64,000 nt of DNA from Laccaria trichodermophora. Lineage: Eukaryota; Basidiomycota; Agaricomycetes; Agaricales; Hydnangiaceae. This document shows positions 1 to 11,394 of the stretch, in pieces. The notes under the pieces were generated by a model. That model was not told the DNA's origin. It saw only the letters and a list, made by a program, of their open reading frames with translations, and did not search any database. Positions within the stretch are counted from its first letter, which is position 1. Each line of letters begins with the position of its first letter. The stretch lies in NCBI GenBank assembly GCA_018417955.1, contig JACTVC010000051.1, positions 85,750 to 149,749 on the forward strand, written 5' to 3'. Both the position numbers and the translations under genes were made by a program.

Positions 1-1
1 T

Positions 2-940
2 CCCAATGCAGTTCCCCCTCATTTGCGATTTTCGCCAGAGCCTGAAGATCATGAACAGGCTTATAATCAATGGGCTCCTAGCAACTCCGACGCATGGCCC
101 CCTCACTCGAGATATACAATAGATACCCAAGATCGTGCTCAGGACACTTACAATCGAGCACCTAACAATGCTGGTGCACGTCCTCCTCACTCCCGATCTA
201 CAGTGGATTCTATCGATCGCGGTCGTGATTATCCTCAACGAGCACTCAACAACTCTGATACAAATCCCCCTTACTCTCGGTCTATGGCAGATTCCATTGA
301 TCATGGTCCTGCCAACAACTTTGATGCACATCCCCCTCGCTCTTGGTCCTCTCACGATCATGAACAAACTCAGCAGCGATTTCCAACTGGCCCTCAGCTA
401 ATCAAGTCTCGTGGAGATTTCATCTATAACGACCATCCAGACTATAATCGAAACATCTATCATGGTGATGAAGACGACTACCGGTTCACGCGTGATTTCA
501 CTCCTGCCCCCAATCAAAGTCGCTACTATGAAATTGACTCTGACTTACGAGGGGGTGGCCGAGAGCCATACGAACCTTCAATGCTTGATCATCGCCTTGC
601 AAGGAACAAGAACGACTATCCATCGCGCGACCACTACAATGCTGGCTCTTCGGGTGCTCAGCAAACTTTACACCGTCATCGCCTCCCGGAAGATGGCCAA
701 GGACTCTCAAAGCGGCCATACAACAAAGAGGATATGGGACGGCTCGGTATCGGCCCTTCCGAACTGCAGCCACCTCAGAAAAAGCAGAAGATATCGGAAC
801 TGGAGGAAGGGCCACACAAGGTTGTTGCGAATCCTACACGACGAATTCTGTCCGGAAGCCACCCAACCTCTCCAGAGAGGGGTAGATCTGGCCCTTCGAA
901 GGATTCAACTCACGGTCATGCTCCAAATGGAAGGCGTTGA
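2..940 (+). CDS. 3' end of a disordered low-complexity protein (partial)
   Basis: Seen: the reading frame is open from base 2, so the gene continues to the left of the window; no in-frame ATG is needed or visible at the edge. It ends at TGA 938-940. The first ~110 residues carry degenerate repeats of about 28 residues built on APNN, PPHSRS and DSIDRG. An acidic and aromatic stretch (YNDHPDYNRN, DEDDYRFTRD) follows, and the tail is basic and Ser/Pro-rich with KKQK. No globular domain, signal peptide or membrane segment is recognisable. Inference: an intrinsically disordered, probably nuclear or RNA-associated protein. The function is unknown. The other-frame readings of this stretch lack the internal repeat and are shadows. 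Confidence 0.6.
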   Translation, partial: PNAVPPHLRFSPEPEDHEQAYNQWAPSNSDAWPPHSRYTIDTQDRAQDTYNRAPNNAGARPPHSRSTVDSIDRGRDYPQRALNNSDTNPPYSRSMADSIDHGPANNFDAHPPRSWSSHDHEQTQQRFPTGPQLIKSRGDFIYNDHPDYNRNIYHGDEDDYRFTRDFTPAPNQSRYYEIDSDLRGGGREPYEPSMLDHRLARNKNDYPSRDHYNAGSSGAQQTLHRHRLPEDGQGLSKRPYNKEDMGRLGIGPSELQPPQKKQKISELEEGPHKVVANPTRRILSGSHPTSPERGRSGPSKDSTHGHAPNGRR

Positions 941-1399
941 ATTGCACATGACTTTTAGTATTTGAACTTGTCCTCTAGCGTTCCTTATGATTTCTATTTT
1001 CTATTACTTATATGACTGTTATGTATATGCCTTATGTGTATATATGCCTTATGTTTCTGCTTTTGTATGTTATTGCATCAAGATCACCTGACTTAGGTTT
1101 TTCAAGTTGTACTTATGTTTCCGTGTAACTTGAAGTTGTCCATGACTGACCTTCTCTTTCATAGTATAAGAATTGGTCATTATAAGTTTGTTATAGTATA
1201 CTCAAGGCTTGGTGTCAACTCCAAATTATGCAACCTTCTACTCTAGGTTATAAGTTTTAAGCCTTCTCTGTTGTAGTGTAAGGCTTCATTGTTATAAGTC
1301 TGTTCTAGTAAAAGTCTTGGTTGTCAGAAGTTTCAAGCTTTATCTGTTATGATATAAGGCTTGGTTTTTGTTACTTAGTAGTCACAGGCATATATATTC
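941..1399. repeat. Degenerate AT-rich repeats, no gene
   Basis: Variants of TTATAAGTTTGTTATAGTATA and AAGGCTTGGT recur from about 1150 to 1375, roughly every 60-70 bp, downstream of the stop codon of the first gene. No coding signal is seen. This may be decayed minisatellite or 3' untranslated sequence. Confidence 0.4.
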
Positions 1400-1745
1400 A
1401 TGATGGGAGTCCCAGGGAATAGGAATCTAGGTACAGATATACTTGGGAGTCCCAATTAACCAGATGGGAATCCCTCACCCTGGGGAGTCCCAGTGAGTTG
1501 AAATTTAGGTACATATATACTTGGGAGTCCCAGTGAACCATATGGGAGTCCTTCACCTTGAGGAGTCCCAGAGAATATAATAGTTGGGACTCCCACAGAG
1601 GTGGGACTCCCAGGAAAATGTAAGAGGAATGTGGAAGTCCTATCAGATACCATGGAAATCCCATGGGAGTACCTGGCTACCCCCAGGGGACTCCAAGAAT
1701 TAGGTGGGACACACCATGGTATCAGACCCTCATAGGGTAGTCTTA
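1400..1745. repeat. GGGAGTCCCA palindromic minisatellite
   Basis: The near-palindromic core GGGAGTCCCA or its variants GGGACTCCCA and GGGAATCCC recurs more than ten times, with spacers such as AGGTACATATATACTT repeated. ORFs on the minus strand here read only the repeat and are not genes. The same GGAGTCC theme returns at 2060-2300, 3597-3852 and 54520-54655. Confidence 0.75.
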
Positions 1746-2059
1746 TAGGCATGGACTAACTACCCTAAGAGGGTAGGGTTAGGTGGTTGCCTAAAGTGCT
1801 AAAGCTTGTACTATTTTATCCTGGGTCATCTTCATCAGCCTGGTACTTGAAGTGCTCATTTGGTTAGGATGTCTGGCTATCTACATCACTCAACATATTT
1901 GGAGCTCAACACCCTCAAACTTCTTGGGAGAAAAAGTTTCTGAACCTTACAAAGTCTTGTTTGGCCATGCAGCATGGAAGAGACATTTTAGGTTAGTGAT
2001 GTCTAAAGAACAGTCTTGCAAAATTAGTCTAATAATTTACAGTGGAGAGCAATACTTAT
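1746..2059. other. No recognisable gene
   Basis: Unique AT-rich sequence between two minisatellites. A plus-strand frame starting at 1852 runs into the following repeat and has no family resemblance. Confidence 0.4.
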
Positions 2060-2300
2060 CACTCCTCCACCTATTCCTACCAGACTCCTACTGGACTCCC
2101 GGATTCCTACTGGATTCCTACCGGATTCCTACTGGATTTCAACATTCTTTCCAAAAAAGCATTTTCACATTCCCCTCCTACTGGACTCCTATTGGACTCC
2201 TACTGGACTCCTACTGGACTCCTACTGGACTCCTACTGAACTCCAATTGAACCTTAAACAAAGTGAATACAATGTTTCAGAGATGGAATTCCTACTGGAG
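2060..2300. repeat. TCCTACTGGACTCC tandem repeat
   Basis: Around 2080-2140 and again at 2178-2250 the unit CTACTGGACTC (11-12 bp) is repeated in tandem with variants ACTGGATTCC and ACCGGATTCC. The strand is arbitrary; the inverse motif GGAGTCCAGTAGGA is found at 3800-3850. Confidence 0.75.
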
Positions 2301-2446
2301 TAACCATTTTCTATCAATATTTTATGAAGTCAGACCTTAAGCCACCTTAGAAGTTCATACAAAGTTGATATTTGAGCATAGAATATTATATTGATGACTA
2401 TAGACATAATTATATACAAAAAGTATACTACTAATCTAATGTGGTC

Positions 2447-2640
2447 AGGGAGGAAGAGGACAGGGAAGGGGGTAGAAGGAAATGGGGGTGGACAAGGAAG
2501 GGAGAGGGAAAAGGAAGGGGGAAGGGACAGAGGGGGAAGGGACAGGAGGGACAGGGGGAGGGGAAAGGAAAGGGGTACATGGAAATGGGAAGGGAAAGGG
2601 AAGGGGGGAGGGAAAGGGGACAGAGAAGGGGGAGGGAAAA
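2447..2640. repeat. Purine-rich (GGGA/GGAA) tract
   Basis: Nearly 200 bases are almost only G and A on the plus strand (GGGAAGGGACAGG-type units). Long ORFs on both strands across it are caused by composition. Such tracts can form triplex or quadruplex structures; that is general knowledge and not shown here. Confidence 0.7.
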
Positions 2641-3390
2641 TGCTTGCCGTCGTGGGCACCCGTCGTCTTCCGGCGTGGGCGCTTCGTGTCGTCGTGTAAT
2701 GGTGCTCGTCGTGGTGGGCGCTCGTCGTCTTTCGGCGTGGGCGCTCGGTGTCTTCGTGTCGGCGTTGTCGTGGATTGGTGGGTGGTCGACGTGGTGGGCG
2801 CTCGACGTGGTGGGCGCCCGTTGTCTTCGTGTCGTCGTCGTCGTGTGATGGGTGTCGTTAACGGGGTCGGATGGGCGCTCGTCGTTGTGGGCGGTCGTCA
2901 CCGTGGGCAGGCATCCTCATTGGCAGTCGTCGTCATGGGCGGGCATCGTCGTCGGCGGTTGTCGTCGTCGGCTGTCGTCGTTGTCGTTAACGGGGTGGAT
3001 TGGGATGGAAGAGGGGGGGCGCACTCACTTTTGTATGACGACGAACGACGACGTCGTCGTCGTTCGTCGTTTGGTTGCCACGTCGCTGATAGCGACGTGG
3101 CACCCTCTCGGTCATCCCTCGTCGTCCGTTTTCATCGCCTCGGACTGGCCGGCGGCTCGTTTGTTTGTGACGTGGCGTTCTCGCGTCGTTCTTGATGCTG
3201 GTGGTGGCCACGGGTGATCGTGGTGACGTGGCGTTGGTCAGTGGGCGTCGTGGATGGCGTACGGTGGCGGCTATGGGCGGTTGTGAGTGGTGGCGGCGAC
3301 TGGTGGTGGTGGTGGTGACGAGGCGGCATGGGTGTGGGTGGTGGTGGGAAGAGAGAGGTTTTCGATGGGTTGTGCAAATTTCCCACTCGC
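2641..3390. repeat. CGTCG-rich GC island with hairpins
   Basis: The composition changes sharply to GC- and CpG-rich sequence dominated by CGTCGT, GTGGGCG and GTCGTCGT. Two strong palindromes lie inside: the arms of about 3037-3070 (GACGACGAACGACGAC against GTCGTCGTTCGTCGT) and 3077-3103 (TGCCACGTCGCT, loop GAT, AGCGACGTGGCA). All six frames are partly open because of composition, and no frame resembles a protein family. It is therefore annotated as repeat, not as coding sequence. Confidence 0.65.
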
Positions 3391-3466
3391 GGAATTTGCC
3401 GGCGTCCTTTCTGGGAAGAGGTCAGCCGGTTGGTATGTAGGGCATATAATTTATATCTATAATAAA

Positions 3467-3553
3467 GCTATTGTAGTGTAACTGGTAGAGCACTCATGTC
3501 TGTAATATGCTCCTGTGTCCATAATGTCGAGGGTTCAATTCTCGAGGTTGTGC
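3467..3553 (+). tRNA. tRNA-like sequence, probably degenerate
   Basis: Seen: an A-box match TAGTGTAACTGG (3474-3485), a B-box-like GGGTTCAATTC (3531-3541), a T arm CGAGG/TCTCG and a T-run (3554-3561) right after the 3' end, as expected of an RNA polymerase III terminator. A loop CTGTAAT suggests anticodon GTA (Tyr). The acceptor stem pairs poorly (AGC/GCT only) and the T loop is out of register. It is therefore more likely a tRNA pseudogene or the head of a SINE than a working tRNA. A covariance-model search would decide. Confidence 0.35.
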
Positions 3554-3596
3554 TTTTTTTTAATATTATATAATAACAACAACATTGACAAACTAC

Positions 3597-3852
3597 TGGT
3601 CCTACTGGACTCCTAGTGCTCGGAAATTCCTACTGGACTCCACTATACCCATTCCTTAGGAATCCGCAATTCCTTGTGATTTGGGACCATTCCAGTAGGA
3701 ATTTACTAGGACTCCACCAGGACTCCACTAGGACTGGGACACAAAATTTGTATGGTGATCAGCCAACATAAAAATTGTCCCAGTCCTAGTCCAGTCCAGT
3801 AGGAATCCAGTAGGAATCTGGGAGTCCAGTAGGAGTCCGGTAGGAATAGGTG
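3597..3852. repeat. Inverted cluster of TACTGGACTCC / GGAGTCCAGTA
   Basis: TCCTACTGGACTCC units at 3599-3640 face AGTCCAGTAGGAATCC units at 3795-3850, with AGGACTCCACTAGGACT in the middle (3708-3735), so the cluster can fold back on itself. It directly precedes the membrane-protein gene at 3885. Confidence 0.7.
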
Positions 3853-3884
3853 GAGGAGAGTAAAGAGCTCGTGGAGAGACCAAT

Positions 3885-5372
3885 ATGATTCAGGTTTCAA
3901 GGGGATTATTTGCAACCATCTTGATTTTAACACTTCTCTCCTCCTTGGTCATCAATGTTTTTTTAGGTCCCATTCAAGAAACTGGCCTTACACCAACAAA
4001 GGATCTCTGTTCCCTTGAGCTGCCTTTGTTTTTGAAAGGTGACTCTTTGACATGGAATGTGGTCCTGGTATGTATCACTTTGTCATGCCTCTCAGATATA
4101 TCTGACAGAGATGTTGATTAGGTCACTCCATGGTATATACCATATTCTGGAAGCTCAGATCTAGGAGACTTCTCAAGTATAGCCAATGTAACACCATTAT
4201 GGGATAACCAGAGTCAGTTCACTCCATCTAACCATCTTGCAGCATTACTTCTTTTATCCTTGCAGTTTTGAAGGCCAATTTACCATGCCTATATGATCCA
4301 CTGGCAAAATACTTCTTACCTTGAGGAGAAGTGCCAGAAGGCATAACAGGATTTCGAGTGGACAAATTCTCCTGTACTTCAAGGCTGCCAATTCTCCAAG
4401 GCAGGTCATGTATTTTTTTTCTAATGTGCAGGCATGACAGAGGTTTTTATTTTTTTATGCAGACACTCCAACATCTTTCCCACTACCAGACCCAAACTTT
4501 ACTCCAGACCTTCTCATCACTTTAAACTTTACATATCTTGGCCTTCAAGTTGATGTAATGAGTGACTCATATAAAAACTCTGTGCAGATCATGATTGGTC
4601 TCACCAATGATACTCGTACAGTGGTTGAAAGAACACTTGGCACCACAATACTTCCAGGTGTCAATTTGCTTGGCATAATTATCTGGGACTTGCGTCAGCT
4701 GTTAAAAAGTCCTCGCCTGTCTGCCTTTGCAAGTCTATTTGATGTGGGTATCATGCTGGCATTGAATCTCTGTTTATTATTGACCACAGCTCTGTTCTTT
4801 CTCAGTCCTACGAAACTATTCCAGTATCATGCGTGCTCAGTGTATATCCTGATCCCTTGGCATCAGCAAGTCCTCTCATTCGGCAGGGTCGCGATGTCTC
4901 CACCTTCTGTGTGATTATGCAATACGATCTCTCTGAATCAAGGATGTTACAGGACTATAGAAGCAGGTCTGTTCTACAAGGATTCTCCCAAGTTGGGGGT
5001 TTATGGACCTTCCTAACTGGTGTTTTTGCGGCAATATTTGGAAGTACCATCATCCAAATTCTATTTGGTATTTCCAGATCCATTCTCCTTGTTTTTTCAT
5101 GTTTTCTGAGACTCTCTTTAGGAATCAAACCTATTTCATTTCTCAGACTAGCCCACTCTACACAGCGGGAAAAAATACGAAAGGCCTGTCACGAAGAATA
5201 TCCGAAAATGAGGGAGCAGATTCAACAACCTGCTAGTGGACAGGGATTACTTTCATTCATTTGTGATCAACTCATTGACCTTGGATTTCTTGACAATGAA
5301 GTCGACGAGGTGAAGGACACTGATTCCTTTGTCTACCAAGAAGTCGATCAGATCGAAATGTCGCAATTGTAG
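3885..5372 (+). CDS. Multi-pass membrane protein of an expanded agaricomycete family
   Basis: The first exon (3885-4067) opens with a hydrophobic segment, FATILILTLLSSLVINVFL. It splices at GTATGT to 4122 in frame (VTPWYIPYSGSSDLGDF...). Later coding pieces run from about 4460, where TPDLLITLNFTYLGL begins, through 5067, then by a 54-bp intron (5068-5121) to 5122-5372. The motif YRSRSVLQGFSQVGGLWTFL followed by GVFAAIFGSTIIQILFGIKP is the family hallmark I recognise from hypothetical mushroom proteins with a conserved membrane hairpin. After it come a cytosolic KACHEEYPKMREQ stretch and an acidic tail. The exons between 4150 and 4460 and the splice near 4742-4805 are uncertain. No in-frame stop was found in the confident exons, so the gene may be intact. 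Function unknown. Confidence 0.6.
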
Positions 5373-6424
5373 GGATATGTTGGAATTGGGTCCTGGCACA
5401 TAGCAGGCTATACACATCTGCATCTCATCCCTTTTTTAATCCACTCCACATGCTTCATTACTCCCTCCATGCCTCTTTCTTCCTGAACGCTTGGTCATTT
5501 TCCCATTTTAGTACTTGAGCCCTGTAAATACCCGGAGTCATTACGATGAACACTGATTTTCATGCAATTTCAAGCTGTTGTAAATCTCAAGTAAATCTGC
5601 AGACTGGATCCACTTTCAGGACAAATTTGCACATTATCCATTACTCTAATCCCACTAGTCGTGTTTGCTCTGAGGGCCGATCCTGGGTCTCGACATTCAA
5701 CGGCGACTGAACATTTGCTGCACACACCCTTTCTAAACCACAATGGACAGAAGAGCCAAAAAAAAGGGAATGGTTCCTCAACTTCCTTTGACCAATGCTG
5801 GCAAATTCCTTTATATTCCTTCACATCTGGACTTCTGCTACTACATGTTTAAGTACAGTATACGACAAGACTACAGGAGTTCCTTGGGCTTTCAAGTTTT
5901 AAAGTCTGGATGCATAGAGCCGGAACCATACCAAAATACGATCACCACCTGTTTCGGCAAGTGAAATTTCAACAATGTCGATCCTGAAGGTCTGCTGGCA
6001 TGCCCAGATTGTACCCTCTTCAGACGGATGTATACAATGGTGGCATCTCCACAACCTCATTCTCTCCCGCCTGTCTGGGCAACCAAATCCCACTATCCTG
6101 ATGCAACAACACCCTCGACGTATTTCCAACAATCCTATGGCTATATAATCTGCCGACAGGTGTGCTAGTTGACGATGATGACATCTGCATCAACGATGGT
6201 GTCTGCGTGGTAGTTGGGATCAGGCCCGTTACCTCCAGTTGCCTCATTGAGGGAGGTGCAAGTGGCCCACCAGGCAAAGCCAATTTGTTGCTACTTTGCA
6301 GCTGTCCAGAATTCTGTGGCGCTGCGGAAGGGTTTGGGAAGGGTTCTATGGTGGAGGAGGGGAGGACTGGTGAATGCTCCACACCCATTAGTGATTGAGA
6401 CCTTCAGACCCACACTCCTCTCTT
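5373..6424. other. Intergenic; possible detached tail of the CFEM gene
   Basis: No confident gene. On the minus strand 6020-6388 a frame rich in Ser, Pro and Thr ends in EVVEMPPLYTSV. It looks like a cytosolic tail for the CFEM-TM protein upstream, but a TGA at 6425-6427 separates them and I found no clean splice to bypass it. Confidence 0.35.
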
Positions 6425-7165
6425 TCAGTGGGATTTGCGAAACCATATCAAGCCCACAACAATGAAAGCCACCAGCGCTAAAAACCCTACAACACCTCCG
6501 ATGATTGGCGCGATCATGACTGTGTCGGAACCGCCTGAGCTGGATGCTGGGGTGCTAGAGCTAGATGCAACAGACATTGCTGCTGGGGTGCTAGAGCTAG
6601 ATGCAACGGACGTTGCTGCCGGGGATGAGGGACCTGTTGCGGTGGCAGATCCGGTCAGACGATTGCTCAACGTTACCCCCTATGAGAACACAGGTGAGGA
6701 AAGAGGGTGGTATGGCTGGAAGGTGTGACATACGACAGCGGCACAGATCACCTCACCAGCAGCTATAGCCGTTGCAAGGTTCGAGCCAGTGCAGGCCCTT
6801 TCAATGCAGGCCACAGTGGTGGAGACGAAGACCTCGTTTTTGCAGAGGCAGGCGTTGTCGGTTGTTGCACAGCCACCAAGGTCAGCAGAAGCGATACATC
6901 CACTGGCACAAGCTGGTTCACAGAAGGACGGTTCAATAAGATAAAAACAAATCTGGCCAGGTAGAATGACGTACAAGGGATGTTCTGGCAGCTGAATAGG
7001 GAGTGTGCCAAGAGCGGCACGTTAGATGGGCTCGCTCCAAGGGAGGAGTCGTAGAACTGCAATCCAGTCTTGGATTAGCATGACAAGCCCATGGTCTAGT
7101 AAAGCAGCAACTCATACCTTGGTGTGACTGCCGTCGCTGCTCATTGGTGTGATGGGGTCGCTCAT
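6425..7165 (-). CDS. CFEM-domain protein with one transmembrane segment
   Basis: CFEM is a fungal eight-cysteine extracellular domain, in some members a haem or ferric-complex binder. Exons read: 7165-7118, 7056-6975, 6912-6734, 6679-6425; the phases close exactly. The domain begins NIPSCASGC and continues GGCATTDNACLC, VACIERAC and a final Cys before AAV, giving the C-x3-C-x8-C-x6-C-x-C-x11-C-x4-C-x17-C pattern. Ser/Thr-rich direct repeats (ATSVASSSSTPA type) follow. A transmembrane helix (APIIGGVVGFLALVAFIVVG) and a short WFRKSH end complete it, giving 187 residues. Odd: the model starts MSDPITPMSSDGSHTK and has no signal peptide, so the true first exon is probably elsewhere upstream. Cell-surface location is inferred from the family. 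Confidence 0.6.
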
Positions 7166-9378
7166 CAAGCTAGATCGACCATGAAGAGTCCCAGACGGTT
7201 GAGCGCCAAACGTTCCCCTCGTTTTCGTGTGATTCACACAGATGGCACATAAGAAATCTGTGATAGACGCACGTCGAATAAACTCGGACATAGCTCAGGT
7301 TATGCGAGAAATTCCAAAACAAGGCGGCAACTAGGGGATATGTAGAATGGGCGCCGTAAGTGGATGAGTTATATTAAGGACCTCAGTATGGCATTCTATA
7401 CCTCGTAACCCATGCCACTCAGTAACCTCAGTGTGAGGTTCACAGGGGCGAATATGAGGTGGTTCAAATGATTGTGGGAAAGTCGGGCTGAGAACGCGGG
7501 GGAGAGCGTGGGGGAGAGAAGGCTGAAAAATGATGAGGGAGGTGGGCATCAATGCCCTGAGGGAGGTCGTATTGGAAATGGGGTGTAGGAGTGCGGAGAC
7601 TACCTTGACTTTCTTGAGTTGTCTCAAGCGTGGGGAATTTCAGAGACAGGCAGCGACCTCACTTCCAACTTAACTGTCTGAATGTGATAAGACAGATCGG
7701 TCAATCGATAAGCCACAAGTCGGACATCGGCTCACTGTGCATTCCTGACAACACCAGTGGTCGAGGTGACAGCCTGACAGGGTCCACATGACCTAAAATG
7801 AGCTCAGTATCGATAATAAGCGCTAGACTGAGGAAATGACTTACGTTAAGCGTAACATCTGTCAGATCAGGGCTGGGAAAGGCTGATAGAACACACAACG
7901 TTGACATCATGCCGAAACGGTCGAGATGTCTTAGTGGAAATGGTAGTTGCATGCTACGGGTCCAGGCCGTATCGCCGATTCTGACAATGACATGTCATCA
8001 GGCAAGCAAAGGGAGCATTCGCTCTGCTACCTCAGATGAGTATAAGATGTATGGGTTGCTGATGTGTTGTCGATTGACCAATCGAGCGTTCAACAGGTTG
8101 TAATCATCTACCGAGTCCTGTTACGGTTGGCTGTCAGAAACCTATTTCAAAACTGCATTATGAGAAACGACTGTAAATCTCCACTTTAACAGGTTCACCT
8201 ATGTCACTGTTGTCTGCAGTGAGCATATACTCAACACCGCAACCTTGATGTTACATTTGTAAAGCCGTATTTGCGCTTCGTCACAACCAAGAATCTAGTT
8301 TATGCAAGGGGTACGTCAAATTTTCGCATTGGAACCACCCATCATCACATACTCAGAAATGGTCAGCCGCCCTCTCGCTCGCTGCTAATTGCGTCACCAA
8401 GCAAACTTGTAGTCCCTGATTTAGTGCCCACTAGTGGTGAGTTCAGTATCTGGGACTGAAAGATACGTTCGCCATATGAACTCAATGACATGCAAGAGAG
8501 CTTTGCCAGAAAAGGCAGAAGTCCACACTTTCATCGTCAAGTCCAACCCCACAGACTCTCCAGGCTCGCCCTTCGTCTATGCCTTGATCTAATTGGATCT
8601 CTCCACCATCATTACAAGGCGAGTGATCGTTGATCTTGGGAGACGCAGGGGAACGTCAACCAACTATTGTGCTTCAGGATATTCCAAGTTGATGTGTGGG
8701 TATTGCGGTCCTGTGAGGAACGAGATTTGTAAATTGAAGAAGAGGTAGAGTAAATAGAACTCACCTGTGCATCCTCCGACTTTGCATGTGCTCCTTCATC
8801 GATATCTGTGCAGAGAGAGTCCTTGCAGCGTGAATCAGAATCGTAAAAGAATGAGAGGTTTGTCAACGTCACGTTACGATCACAAACCTAGCGCAAACAC
8901 TCATGTCATCGCCACAACACAAAAGCTCATGGCAGCAAGGCTTCGTTCTGTTTCACGTCTCCAGCTGGATTTCGCTTTTTCTGGTGTAGGCTCTATGCAA
9001 CGCAACATACGGGGCATTCAGACATCCACCCTGCACAAGAGGAGTCACTAAATAGTAAGGCTTGCCTTCCCAAGACTAATTCTGAGCTTCATCACTGACG
9101 ACGGCAACATTACCAGGATCAACGAAGGGTTGTTGAACGTTGAAAGACGACAAACGGTTGCTTCCGGTGTGTTTGTGTTGACTTACGCCCCTTCGCTGAC
9201 CACTCTTCTGCAGAGCATCCGGCCATGAATTTGATTGTCCTTGAACACTCAAGTCGATCCGCCTGCTCGCTCCGGTTGCGGAGGTTATACTCACCACATC
9301 TGCAAGTCATTTATATGCCTGCCCGCTTCCACTGCCGAACAACCACAATCCCAAGGCTGCAGATTTGTGAACCGGTCA
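7166..9378. other. About 2.2 kb without a confident gene
   Basis: Only short frames. On the minus strand between 9310 and 8700 several good donor sites (GTGAGTATAACC, GTAAGTCAACAC, GTGAGTTCTATT) and a TATAAATG near 9310 hint at a small-exon gene, with pieces such as MTCRC and DIDEGAHAKSEDAQ. I could not join them into a credible protein. Confidence 0.3.
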
Positions 9379-9524
9379 TATGTGGAGTGAACTATTGCAC
9401 AGGCAACTTCCAGGCATCTGTGCGCTCATTCGTGCCCAGGATCACCCAGCAAGAAAACATGAAAAAGAACCCAGAAATTTAAATGGCTAAGTTATGCTCA
9501 AAGGTTCACAAAAAATTACAAATT
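9379..9524. repeat. 146-bp direct repeat, left copy
   Basis: Matches 11395-11540 over 146 bp with about three mismatches (starts TATGTGGAGTGAACTATTGCA, ends AAAAAATTACAAATT). The two copies are 2016 bp apart and bracket the decayed gene fragments at 9.8-11.2 kb. Just inside, at about 9558-9655, a 15-bp inverted repeat TCTCTATGGAATCAA / TTGATTCCATAGAGA is seen. Confidence 0.8.
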
Positions 9525-9791
9525 CCCGCTACTTTAGTAGTGGGTAGACTCGCCTCCATTCTCTATGGAATCAAAACCTGAGACAACAAATGTGTTTTTT
9601 TGGGTCAGTCCGGATTAGGAGGGTTGTGCACAGGTAATTGATTCCATAGAGACTGGTAGGGTTTAACCGTGATGGAGTAGATGAACTTTTTATTGCATCT
9701 GAGTGAGCTAAAAAGGAAATATATGATGCACGTGCACAGCAAAATCAGTGTGATGCAACTTCAGCTTCAACGCTACTTAGCTTCAACTATC

Positions 9792-10303
9792 ATGTCACAG
9801 CGCAAACGCATCTTCGCCAATGAAAACTCGCCTCCTCATACGCCGGCCCCCCTCCAAAAACGCTCTTCCGGCTTTGTCACTACTTTCGGCTTTCCTCTTA
9901 GCAACACACTGTCACAAATACCTTTCGAGTTTCTCGACGCATTCACATCTGTTTCAAAAAGAAGAAAACGACGAAAAGTCACATCGGGAGAGATATAAAA
10001 CTTTGGGTTAGGTCATGATGAAGCAGCAGCAGGGAATAGGAAAGAAGAGGAAAGGAAAGCAGCAGAGGAGCAGGAAAAGAAGCAGTGGGAAAAGCAGGAA
10101 AAGCAGGAAGAAGATTGGCCCTCAGGCTCATCGAGGGTGTCAGCTACCCGACCCTACACACCTTCCTCAAATCCCTCTTCAAAGGATCAAGACCGGTCCT
10201 CAGAAGTGTCTTGCATGCTTGTGCAGCACAGCAGTTCCCTCTTGGACAAGATTCGCCAACGTCAGCCCGAGGTCGCTAATTTTATATTGTTTGACTTTAG
10301 ATT
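9792..10303 (+). pseudogene. Decayed DUF6589-like fragment (N-terminal part)
   Basis: A frame starts MSQRKRIFANENSPPH and ends in a basic KRRKRRK stretch. After a gap, a charged coiled-coil-like stretch (EEERKAAEEQEKKQ) and then EVSCMLVQHSSSLLDKIRQRQPEV follow. The adjacent frame reads GVSYPTLHTFLKSLFKGSRP, which should precede the EVSCML part. The order TLHTFLKSL...SSLLDKIRQRQPE is what I recall from the start of the DUF6589 proteins that are amplified in agaricomycetes. Here the two halves are in different frames and the remainder is missing, so this is a broken fragment. The family assignment is from memory of the pattern, not from a search. Confidence 0.4.
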
Positions 10304-10639
10304 AGAATTATATTTTATTGAAAGCTTCACTCTGCATTGCTCTACGTACGAGACACGCCTCCAACATGCCTCACTGACATGTCTTGTATGTGTGTCCCAA
10401 CTAGGTATTGGCATGTGCACATGGATTGGTTACCTTTTTGGGTCACTTGGACTTTAAAAAAGTTCATCGGTTCAATCACGGTCAATCCCTCCCAGCCGTT
10501 ATGGTAAGTATTCTGATCCGAAATCAGTATCTGACCATAATGGCTGGTGACGAGCCTAAGTAGTGGGTTTTGTGGTGTGAGCTCGACTGAAAAGAAAATC
10601 ATGTGCCAAATTTTCTCATCACGCTTTCATCCAGAAAGG

Positions 10640-11191
10640 TCATGTTTTCTACTTATTCAACAGGCGCGTCAGGTACGACGCCCCCAACCTTTTGTCGCCA
10701 ATTCAACATCCCCAACAGCCGCCGACGTGATGGCGCCCGTTCCGTAACTTGTGCTTGTTTTCTTACCCACGACATACAAAAGAATTTACGGCTTTTTTCC
10801 TCTGTTAGTATCGCCACTCTCGTGGCCAACGATGACTCCCCATCCCACGTCATCGACCTGAACAAAAGCGCCAACTCAACCTCAGCAGACGGCAAGATAA
10901 AGAAACACAAGCACCTTATGCACAAGGGGAAGAACAAAACCGCTTCTATTGTTCATCCCTAAACAAAAGCGCCAACTCAACCTCAGTAGACGGCAAGAAG
11001 CACAAGCACGTCATACTAAGGCCGTGAAAAGTGTTTTCGAGCTGAACGCTACTGTTGTTGCCGGATCGGTGAACGAGATTGATGATTACGCACGTGAGGT
11101 TCAGGAGGACGCTGGTAAGAAAGCAGCCTGTTCGAATACTCCTGGAACTCTATGCCAACTGGCTGTGAGGAGCTGGCCGAAGGCCAAGTGA
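10640..11191 (+). other. Possible exon remnants with an internal 50-bp duplication
   Basis: Coding-like stretches VIDLNKSANSTSADGK and SVFELNATVVAGSVNEIDDY lie on the plus strand with a donor GTAAGAAAGC near 11113. The segment AACAAAAGCGCCAACTCAAC... (10861-10915) is repeated at 10963-11010. Product not recognised. Confidence 0.3.
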
Positions 11192-11394
11192 CAAGCAGCT
11201 GTAGCGTACAGTAATTCAATGTCTGTAACATTACTATGAGTACTTATAAACAGAATTAACATAAAACAAAACCTAGCCAGCACTGAGTAAAAAGCAAATG
11301 ATGTGACAATTACATGATGTGACAATTACATGAGAAGTGAAGAATTCTTAGTACGTCAGAGTAGGCCATAGCAGGCCATGTGGCTTGCCACGCT

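Noticed and set aside
2431..3195. Several ORFs of 100-237 aa in the purine and CGTCG regions
   Set aside because: Extreme composition keeps all frames open; there is no conserved domain and no splice logic.
8612..9310. Hydrophobin-type small secreted gene on the minus strand
   Set aside because: Several donor sites are present, but the eight-cysteine hydrophobin spacing could not be found in any splice combination.
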